Assembly (NCBI GenBank): GCA_035273665.1
Contig: DATEOW010000127.1
Location: 1 to 5,849, forward strand
Length of the DNA: 5,849 bases
Direction: 5' to 3'
Source: DATEEW01 sp035273665
GTDB taxonomy: Bacteria > Pseudomonadota > Gammaproteobacteria > Burkholderiales > SG8-39
The translations under genes were made by a program, and so were the position numbers. The notes below the pieces were generated by a model, which was given only the letters and a program-made list of their open reading frames with translations, searched no databases and was not told the DNA's origin. Shown here in pieces: positions 1 through 5,042 of the stretch; the stretch's first letter is position 1, and each line of letters begins with the position of its first letter.

Positions 1-1346
1 CCGTTTTGGAAGATGCTGATGAACTCTTCCCAATCCAGAGCGATCGAGACAGCCTGCCGCAACTTGCGCGCCCGTTCCGATGAACCGCCGACCACGGGAT
101 CGAGCCAATTGAAACCGAGGAAAAAAGTACTCGGCTCGACATCGGTGGTCAGTCGAATGCCTTTGTCCACCATGTCTTGCGACAGGTTCGCTTGCCCTTC
201 CACGCCGATTTGCACCGCTTGATCGAAACTGTCCGAAGGCACGCCGGAGGAATCGTAGTAGCCCTGCAAGAATTTATTCCAATAGGGAATGCCCTCTTTC
301 TCCCGCGTGAACACAATGCGATCAATGAAGGGAATCGGTTTGCCCGCGTCCGCGAGTAAGCCGTTTGCCGCATCCTCGGGGTTACCGTCGCTCGGATAGG
401 CCTCGCCGTGGAAATTGGGATTGCGTTCCAGCACCATCCGGGCATTCGGATTGTTCTCGCTCAGCATGTACGGCCCTGTGCCGACGGGATACCAATCGAG
501 CGAAATATTCTTCCCCTCGGTGAGTCCTGGCTGCGAATAGAAGCTATCCGCTTCCCAGGGAATGGGCGCAAAGAACGGCATCGCGAGCCAGTAGTTGAAT
601 TGCGGGTAGCGCCCGTTAAGCGTCACACGATAGGAGTACCGGTCTATCACCTGTACACCTTTCAACTCGAAGGCGCGCAGATCAAGCCATGTCCCCGGTC
701 CCTTCGCTTTCGTCAGCGCCTCGTCCGCCTTCTTGAGCTCGGCAATCAATTCTTTCAAACCGACAATGTATTCGCCCATCAATCCGGCAAGCGGCGAATG
801 CAGGCGCGGGTGTGCCAGGCGTTTGATCTCGTAAACGTAGTCTTCGGCGATCAACTCTCGCGTATCGGTTTGCTTGAAGTCCTTCAGCGTCCAGATTTTG
901 CCCAGCGCTTCGTCATCCAAGCGGTGATAAAGAAACTGCCCTTGCGCGTCTTTGGCGAAAGCGGGATGCGGTTGATAGCGCGCCCCCGGCCTGATCTGTA
1001 TGTCGTACACACTGAAGGCGACGTCGGACGCGTCCGCGTTCACGCGTTGCCCTTCGGCGTTCAAATAGTAGGGCTCGGGAATCGCAGTGGCGGCGAGCGG
1101 AATCAGCGTATACGGTTGCTTGAACGGGTGGTATTGCAGCGGCGGTTCGTAAATCTGGGCGTTGAATTCGGATTCGTCCTCGGTATAGGACTGTACCGGG
1201 TCCAGATGTTTGGGCCGATCGATAAAAGCGGTGTAGAGCGTCATCCCGCTGCGCGGCTCATCCGGGTAGGGATCGTTCCATACCTCGCCGCATGCTGATA
1301 GCAAAGCCGTACAGATAAGGGCGTAGGCAAGAGGGCGTGCGCTCAT
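1..1346 (-). CDS. ABC transporter substrate-binding lipoprotein, family 5 (oligopeptide type), partial at 3' end
   Basis: This reading frame is open from an ATG at 1346 to the left window edge: 448 complete codons with no stop, so the C-terminus is missing. Residues 1-19 form a lipoprotein signal peptide, with Arg4, a hydrophobic core and a lipobox LSAC whose Cys19 would be lipidated. The start is fixed by an in-frame TAA at 1359-1361. Family 5 solute-binding hallmarks are visible: LDP near residues 48-50, a TLKD...AEDYVYEIKR segment near 153-176, VGTGPYML at 288-295, ERNPNFHGE at 307-315 and a RQAVSIALDWEEF-type motif at 430-442. The family captures peptides or similar solutes in the periplasm and passes them to inner-membrane permeases. 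The substrate cannot be told from sequence. Related proteins in this lineage are, from memory, roughly 700 residues or more, so about a third is probably outside the window. The ribosome binding site is weak (CGGA just before the ATG). Permease genes may follow beyond base 1, but this is inference. Confidence 0.9.
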   Translation of the reverse strand, partial: MSARPLAYALICTALLSACGEVWNDPYPDEPRSGMTLYTAFIDRPKHLDPVQSYTEDESEFNAQIYEPPLQYHPFKQPYTLIPLAATAIPEPYYLNAEGQRVNADASDVAFSVYDIQIRPGARYQPHPAFAKDAQGQFLYHRLDDEALGKIWTLKDFKQTDTRELIAEDYVYEIKRLAHPRLHSPLAGLMGEYIVGLKELIAELKKADEALTKAKGPGTWLDLRAFELKGVQVIDRYSYRVTLNGRYPQFNYWLAMPFFAPIPWEADSFYSQPGLTEGKNISLDWYPVGTGPYMLSENNPNARMVLERNPNFHGEAYPSDGNPEDAANGLLADAGKPIPFIDRIVFTREKEGIPYWNKFLQGYYDSSGVPSDSFDQAVQIGVEGQANLSQDMVDKGIRLTTDVEPSTFFLGFNWLDPVVGGSSERARKLRQAVSIALDWEEFISIFQN

Positions 1347-1396
1347 GTCCGTGGGAGTTTAGCCGAGGGCGGGGTGCGCGTCACCTGAGCCCGGCC

Positions 1397-1402
1397 TATA
1401 AT
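1397..1402 (+). promoter_or_regulatory. Putative fabI promoter -10 box (TATAAT)
   Basis: A perfect TATAAT lies 27 bases before the fabI ATG, giving a predicted transcript start near 1409 and a leader of about 20 bases that contains the Shine-Dalgarno. No good -35 hexamer is seen 16-18 bases upstream (region 1373-1380, G+C rich). An imperfect inverted repeat GGTG-N5-CACC at 1373-1385 covers that -35 position and might be an operator, but it is short. The call rests only on the consensus match and spacing. Confidence 0.5.
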
Positions 1403-1417
1403 CCGCTCCTCGTTCGC

Positions 1418-1424
1418 AAAGAGG
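1418..1424 (+). promoter_or_regulatory. Ribosome binding site of fabI
   Basis: AAAGAGG ends five bases before the ATG at 1430 and is the only purine-rich Shine-Dalgarno-like stretch nearby. It selects 1430 as the start rather than the in-frame ATG-like extension back to 1337, which would add residues before the conserved MGFL N-terminus and place the TATAAT box inside the gene. Confidence 0.8.
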
Positions 1425-1429
1425 TTTTC

Positions 1430-2224
1430 ATGGGCTTTCTCGCCGACAAACGTATTCTGATTACCGGGCTGCTCAGCAATCGTTCCATTGCCTATGGCAT
1501 TGCCAAAGCGTGCCGCGATCAAGGCGCACAACTGGCGTTTACCTACCAGAACGAGCGCTTCGAAGCGCGCGTCAAGGAAATGGCGCAGGAGTTGGGCTCG
1601 AGCATCATCGTGCCCTGCGACGTATCGAGCGATGAGGAAATCGCCGGCGTCTTTAAGCAACTTGGTCAGCAGTGGGACGGCTTGGACGGCCTCGTACATG
1701 CGATTGCCTATGCGCCGCGAGAAGCGATCGCCGGCGATCTCTTGGATGGCCTGTCACGCGAAGCGTTTCGGATCGCGCACGATGTTTCAAGCTATAGCTT
1801 CGCCGCATTAGCCAAAGCCGCATTGCCGATGATGGAAGGCCGCAACGGTGCGCTCGTCACGCTGACTTACCTGGGTGCGGAGCGTGTGGTGCCCAACTAC
1901 AACACCATGGGCCTTGCCAAAGCCAGCCTGGAAGCCAGCGTGCGTTATCTTGCGGTGGCCTTGGGGGCTAAAGGCATCCGGGCCAACGGCATTTCCGCCG
2001 GGCCGATCAAGACACTGGCGGCCAGCGGGATTTCCGGTTTCGGCAAAATCCTGAAATTCGTCGAACAGAACGCGCCCTTGCGGCGGAACGTCAGCATTGA
2101 AGACGTTGGCAATGTCGCCGCTTTTCTCTTGTCCGATCTGGCCGCGGGCGTCACCGGCGAAATCACTTATGTGGATGCCGGCTTCAATCGCGTCGTGGGC
2201 GGCATGACGGCTACCGAAGCATAA
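1430..2224 (+). CDS. fabI: Enoyl-[acyl-carrier-protein] reductase (NADH)
   Basis: The 264-residue protein matches FabI end to end (E. coli FabI is 262 residues). FabI reduces trans-2-enoyl-ACP to acyl-ACP with NADH, the last step of each elongation cycle of type II fatty acid synthesis in the cytoplasm. It belongs to the short-chain dehydrogenase superfamily. Visible features are the N-terminal MGFL, the glycine-rich cofactor loop TGLLSNRSIAYGIA at 12-25, CDV at 63-65, and the active-site set Tyr147, Tyr157 and Lys164 in the Y-x6-Y/M-x3-K arrangement typical of FabI. SAGPIKTLAASGI follows at 189-201 and lies next to the substrate-binding loop. The residue equivalent to E. coli Gly93 is Ala93 (codon 1706-1708), within HAIAYAP where many relatives have HSIGFAP. 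The equivalents of E. coli Met159 and Phe203 are conserved (Met160, Phe204). The gene has its own likely promoter and converges on ppiD with 10 bases between stop codons. Confidence 0.97.
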   Translation: MGFLADKRILITGLLSNRSIAYGIAKACRDQGAQLAFTYQNERFEARVKEMAQELGSSIIVPCDVSSDEEIAGVFKQLGQQWDGLDGLVHAIAYAPREAIAGDLLDGLSREAFRIAHDVSSYSFAALAKAALPMMEGRNGALVTLTYLGAERVVPNYNTMGLAKASLEASVRYLAVALGAKGIRANGISAGPIKTLAASGISGFGKILKFVEQNAPLRRNVSIEDVGNVAAFLLSDLAAGVTGEITYVDAGFNRVVGGMTATEA

Positions 2225-2234
2225 GAACGAAAAA

Positions 2235-4139
2235 TTACTGCTGTGCGTCGTCGGCCTTTTTCTCGAGCCGCGCTTCATTGACTTCAACGTCGGCGCGCTC
2301 GCGCAATACGTTTACGAAAGCCTGCCGCTGTTGCAGCGCCGTGACTTGATTCAGCGCATAGCTCGCGCTCTTGAGTTGCTCATCGCTGATTTTTTCGGGA
2401 CGCTCCACCTTCGTAATCCGCAGTAACGCATACCCCGCGCGCGGCACTTCCATGCCCACATAGGCGGGCAGTTTTTGCGTGTCGGCCTTGAACAACGCAT
2501 TCACCATATCGCGATTCAATTCCGCGGCACGATCGCGAGTGATCTGCGTCGGAGCGCTCCACTTCACCTCTGCTTGACCGCCCGATTGCAACGCTTTGAG
2601 TTTTTCCTCGCCGATTTGCTTCGCCATCGCAATTGCTTTTTCTTCGCGCAGATTTCCTTCAATCTCCGTGCGCACCTGCTCTAAGGGGCGTATGGAAGCC
2701 GGCCGATGTTCCACCACGCGCGCGACGATCCAACGCCCCGGGGCGACTTCCACCGCTTCGCTGTTGCGTTTGTCCTTCAACGCATCGTCGGTGAATAACG
2801 CATTGAGCAGACGTTGATTGTCGAGGGGCGGCTGACCTGTTGTGCGGCTCAACCAATTGCTGGTTTGCACCTTCAATTTAAAACGGTCCGCAAGCGGTTG
2901 CAGGCTGTCGGGTTGATCGAAGGCTACGTCCTTGAAGTTTTCCACTTCCTCCGCGAATTTCTTGGTGACTTGCTGCTGGCGCAAGCTGCGTTCGATCTCG
3001 GTCTTGCTCGCGACTTCTTTCGGCGATGCAGGCGCGCCCAAAAGAATATGGCTTGCGCGACGCTCCTCCCCTTCCGGACCTTTGCGTATATCGGTGAGTT
3101 GGATGATATGAAAACCGAAATCCGTCTCGACGATCGGGCTGATTTCCTTCGGCTTGAGTTTGAACACCGCGTCTTCGAAAGGCTTCACCATCGAGCCGCG
3201 CGTGAAGTAATCGAGGTCGCCGCCCTGCGCGGCCGAAACCGGATCCTGCGAATGCTGCTTGGCGAGCTCGGGGAATTTCTGCGGGTCCTTGCGTAATTCC
3301 GCCAAGACCGACTCCGCCTTCGCGCGTGCTTCTTGGCGTGCTTTGCGGTTCGTGCCGGTGGCGGACTCGTACTGACGCTGCACTTCGTCGGGATTGACGA
3401 CGATCTGCGACTCGATCGCTTCTTTACTCAGCACGACATACTCGGCGCGCAACTGCTCCGGCGTGCGGAAATCGTCGTTATGGGCTTTGTAGTAGTTCTC
3501 GATCTCCTCAGGCTTTACGTCCACCTTCGAAGCGTATTGCCCTGCCGGTAAAAAGAAGCGCGACACTTCCCGCGTTTCGCCACGGCTCTGCACGAAGCGC
3601 GCCGTTGCATTTTTAGATACGAAAGCGCCCTGCTCGATGGCGCGCGCGATCTGCTGCTCGGCTAAATCGGCGCGCACGCTGGCAAGGAGACCATCCGGGC
3701 TCATGTTCACACTACGCGACAAACGCGTCAGATTCTCTTTGCTGATCTGCCCGTCCGGGTCCGCCAGACCGGGCACTTGACGCAATACCGCGTTAATTTG
3801 TGCGGGCGACACGCTGCGGTCGAGATGGTTGCGAGCGGCGTAGTAGCTCAACACACGATCTGCGATCATCCGATCGAGCACTTCTTTACGCATGGTGGGT
3901 GTATCGAACAAGGATGCATCGAAGTTGCGGCCCAGGGTTTGGCGTAGCCGCTCGCGCTGCTGCTCGAGATTGCGCTCATATTCTTCGACAGTGATGGGAT
4001 TGCCGCCGACTTCGGCGATCTGTGCCGCGTCCGCGCCCCGTTGGAAGGTATCGACGCCGACGATGACGAAAGCGGGCGCAATGACGAGCACCATGAGAAA
4101 CATGATCAGGCGTTTATGCTTTTCAACAAAGTTGAACAT
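2235..4139 (-). CDS. ppiD: PpiD-like periplasmic folding chaperone, parvulin-type peptidyl-prolyl isomerase family
   Basis: The 634-residue protein has a short positively charged N-terminus (KHKR at 7-10) and one hydrophobic segment at about 11-29, giving an inner-membrane anchor with the rest in the periplasm, as in PpiD. A SurA/PpiD-like helical N-domain covers roughly 35-250. A parvulin core covers about 266-352, with SQDP at 297-300, GGDL at 306-309, a MVKPFEDAVF motif at 317-326 and FGFHIIQL at 341-348. A C-terminal region follows. PpiD acts near the Sec translocon as a chaperone for emerging periplasmic and outer-membrane proteins; E. coli PpiD's parvulin domain is considered inactive. 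The first parvulin strand, normally RASHIL ahead of the core, is absent there and occurs after it at 361-367 (His364). Asp310 replaces the usual Gly of GGDLG. The Shine-Dalgarno before the ATG is poor, and a terminator lies about 30 bases upstream. Confidence 0.95.
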   Translation of the reverse strand: MFNFVEKHKRLIMFLMVLVIAPAFVIVGVDTFQRGADAAQIAEVGGNPITVEEYERNLEQQRERLRQTLGRNFDASLFDTPTMRKEVLDRMIADRVLSYYAARNHLDRSVSPAQINAVLRQVPGLADPDGQISKENLTRLSRSVNMSPDGLLASVRADLAEQQIARAIEQGAFVSKNATARFVQSRGETREVSRFFLPAGQYASKVDVKPEEIENYYKAHNDDFRTPEQLRAEYVVLSKEAIESQIVVNPDEVQRQYESATGTNRKARQEARAKAESVLAELRKDPQKFPELAKQHSQDPVSAAQGGDLDYFTRGSMVKPFEDAVFKLKPKEISPIVETDFGFHIIQLTDIRKGPEGEERRASHILLGAPASPKEVASKTEIERSLRQQQVTKKFAEEVENFKDVAFDQPDSLQPLADRFKLKVQTSNWLSRTTGQPPLDNQRLLNALFTDDALKDKRNSEAVEVAPGRWIVARVVEHRPASIRPLEQVRTEIEGNLREEKAIAMAKQIGEEKLKALQSGGQAEVKWSAPTQITRDRAAELNRDMVNALFKADTQKLPAYVGMEVPRAGYALLRITKVERPEKISDEQLKSASYALNQVTALQQRQAFVNVLRERADVEVNEARLEKKADDAQQ

Positions 4140-4169
4140 CTGGCCGGCTTTCTAAAAAAACGTACCCAT

Positions 4170-4196
4170 AAAAAAAGGCGAACCTCGGTTCGCCTT
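4170..4196 (-). terminator. Rho-independent terminator after tRNA-Asp
   Basis: A perfect 10-base-pair inverted repeat (arms 4175-4184 and 4187-4196, AAGGCGAACC/GGTTCGCCTT, of which about nine pairs can form around a four-base loop) is followed on the minus strand by a run of seven T (4176 to 4170). It sits about 40 bases past the end of tRNA-Asp and about 30 bases before the ppiD start codon. It should end the tRNA transcript or attenuate read-through into ppiD. Confidence 0.85.
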
Positions 4197-4237
4197 CCTT
4201 GTAGATCCTTGGCGGCGAAAGCCTCGCTGCAAGGTGT

Positions 4238-4314
4238 TGGCGGAGCGGACGGGGCTCGAACCCGCGACCCCCGGCGTGACAGGCCGGTATTCTAACCAAC
4301 TGAACTACCGCTCC
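4238..4314 (-). tRNA. tRNA-Asp (anticodon GTC)
   Basis: This 77-base cloverleaf closely resembles E. coli tRNA-Asp. The seven-pair acceptor stem is GGAGCGG with CCGCTCC, the discriminator base is G, and the CCA end is encoded (TGG at 4238-4240 on the plus strand). The anticodon GTC lies at 4278-4280, and the T-arm carries GGTTCGAGC. It decodes GAC/GAU. It is the second tRNA of a two-tRNA unit, 45 bases after tRNA-Val. The spacer (4315-4359) holds a small imperfect hairpin at 4327-4344 that may help processing. A terminator follows. Confidence 0.98.
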
Positions 4315-4359
4315 AGCATTTCCTGCGTGATACGACTTCGTCACTGCGGTTGCTTGGAC

Positions 4360-4435
4360 TGGTGGGTGCTGAGGGGATCGAACCCCCGACATTCGCCTTG
4401 TAAGGGCGACGCTCTACCAGCTGAGCTAAGCACCC
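4360..4435 (-). tRNA. tRNA-Val (anticodon TAC)
   Basis: This 76-base cloverleaf has a seven-pair acceptor stem GGGTGCT with AGCACCC, discriminator A and an encoded CCA (plus-strand TGG at 4360-4362). The D-arm has AGCTCAGCTGGTAGAGC, the anticodon TAC is at 4400-4402, and the T-arm has GGGGTTCGATCCCC. It reads valine GUA/GUG codons, and other GUN codons if the wobble U is modified. It lies 49 bases downstream of the hupB stop, with no clear promoter between, so it may be co-transcribed with hupB. Confidence 0.98.
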
Positions 4436-4446
4436 CTCCGGAGCAA

Positions 4447-4469
4447 GCCGCGCAACATGGCCACGCGGC
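4447..4469 (-). other. Hairpin in the hupB to tRNA-Val spacer
   Basis: Six-base arms GCCGCG (4447-4452) and CGCGGC (4464-4469) flank an 11-base loop. No T-run follows on the minus strand, so it does not look like a normal intrinsic terminator. It could stabilise the hupB mRNA end or mark a processing point between the mRNA and the tRNAs. Chance occurrence in G+C-rich DNA is possible. Confidence 0.3.
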
Positions 4470-4484
4470 ACCGCGAAAGGGACG

Positions 4485-4757
4485 CTAGTTTAAAGCATCC
4501 TTAAGGGCTTTTCCAGCGCGGAATTTGGGCACTTTGGCCGCCTTGATTTTGATTTCTGCGCCGGTCTGCGGGTTGCGCCCGCTGCGCGCTGCACGCTTAC
4601 CCACATAAAATGTACCGAACCCGACGAGCGTCACCATGCCGCCTTTTTTGAGCGAGGTTTTAATGCTTGCGACCGTCGCATCCAGCGCGCGCTGAGCTGC
4701 GGCTTTGGAAATATCGGCTGACTGCGCGATGTAGTCGATCATTTCGCTTTTATTCAT
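4485..4757 (-). CDS. hupB: DNA-binding protein HU (HU-beta type)
   Basis: The 90-residue protein is the standard length for HU and matches it throughout. HU is a small dimeric nucleoid protein that bends DNA without strong sequence preference and supports chromosome compaction, replication and recombination. Visible features are the N-terminal MNKSEMIDYIA helix, VGFGTF at 45-50 (the saddle signature), the basic beta-arm from about 53 to 75 with GRNPQTG at 60-66, including Pro63 that intercalates between base pairs, and a C-terminal KVPKFRAGKALKDAL helix at 75-89. The ATG at 4757 has a good Shine-Dalgarno, GGAAAGGGA (4762-4770), five bases upstream. The gene lies downstream of lon, a common proteobacterial arrangement, but the strong lon terminator implies its own promoter. 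HU1/HU2 paralogue naming is by context and similarity. Confidence 0.97.
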   Translation of the reverse strand: MNKSEMIDYIAQSADISKAAAQRALDATVASIKTSLKKGGMVTLVGFGTFYVGKRAARSGRNPQTGAEIKIKAAKVPKFRAGKALKDALN

Positions 4758-4761
4758 GAAA

Positions 4762-4770
4762 TCCCTTTCC
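4762..4770 (-). promoter_or_regulatory. Ribosome binding site of hupB
   Basis: On the minus strand, GGAAAGGGA ends just before TTTC and the ATG at 4757. It gives a strong purine-rich match at normal spacing and confirms the HU start. Confidence 0.75.
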
Positions 4771-4872
4771 GACGTTTGCGTTGTTCGGTTTATGAGCGAT
4801 CGAGATTGATGAAGTTCGGATTGCTCTCAGGCAATTCGAGCTTGTATTTTTATCGATGCGGCGAAGCCGTCT

Positions 4873-4901
4873 TTCATACCCCGAGGAACGCCCTCGCACA
4901 A
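4873..4901 (-). promoter_or_regulatory. Candidate sigma-70-type promoter for hupB
   Basis: Read on the minus strand, TTGTGC (4896-4901) and TATGAA (4873-4878) are separated by 17 bases. They match the -35 and -10 consensus at three and four of six positions. The predicted start near 4866 leaves a leader of about 110 bases. The spacer contains the inverted repeat CGAGG-N5-CCTCG (4882-4896), which could bind a regulator. This is the best-spaced pair I found by eye; other choices are possible. Confidence 0.3.
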
Positions 4902-4991
4902 TGAGGACGATGTAGAACCACAGGGGTCGAAATGGCGCCGGCTACTAGGGCTATGATGACATCAAACCTCTGTTCCGGCGATGACGGCGAT

Positions 4992-5025
4992 AAAAAAGCC
5001 GTACGGTTTTCCCGTACGGCTTTTT
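4992..5025 (-). terminator. Rho-independent terminator of lon
   Basis: Perfect 14-base arms (4993-5006 and 5012-5025, core GCCGTACGG/CCGTACGGC) enclose a five-base loop. On the minus strand the stem runs into six T (4997 to 4992). It begins 17 bases after the lon stop codon. The arms are flanked by A and T runs on both sides, so it could also work on the plus strand, although no plus-strand gene leads into it. Confidence 0.92.
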
Positions 5026-5042
5026 AGGGGACAACGCAGCGA

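Larger units (their letters stand above)
4758..4991 (-). other. hupB upstream region and leader, no gene seen
   Basis: About 234 bases lie between the lon terminator and hupB with no convincing coding sequence on either strand. It must hold the hupB promoter if the lon terminator works. A small stem (CGGC-TTC-GCCG type) lies near 4859-4870, and an inverted repeat CGAGG-N5-CCTCG lies at 4882-4896. The A/T-rich stretch at 4846-4855 could be an UP element or a second -10 region. I see no known riboswitch. Confidence 0.6.

Noticed and set aside
408..1298. Long plus-strand reading frame (296 codons)
   Set aside because: It lies wholly antisense to the transporter lipoprotein gene, which has a signal peptide and family motifs. 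The predicted product has no recognisable domain and no ribosome binding site of note.
1337..1429. N-terminal extension of fabI to an upstream start
   Set aside because: The conserved MGFL start, the Shine-Dalgarno at 1418-1424 and the TATAAT box inside the extension all support 1430.
1808..2287. Minus-strand frame of 159 codons antisense to fabI
   Set aside because: Shadow of fabI; it also overlaps the end of ppiD, and no family is recognised.
2814..3296. Plus-strand frame of 160 codons inside ppiD
   Set aside because: Antisense shadow of ppiD in G+C-rich DNA, with no domain recognised.
3030..3386. Frameshift or pseudogene as the explanation for the odd ppiD parvulin order
   Set aside because: The frame is continuous and the segments on both sides align with normal PpiD, so a relocated segment fits better than a shifted frame.
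4234..4488. Plus-strand frame across both tRNA genes
   Set aside because: Translated tRNA complement, a common false gene prediction. The tRNAs are clear on the minus strand.
4827..4877. Sixteen-codon minus-strand frame (MKDGF...) ahead of hupB as a leader peptide
   Set aside because: Its ATG overlaps the proposed -10 box, the composition gives no attenuation logic, and there is no hairpin pair near its stop.
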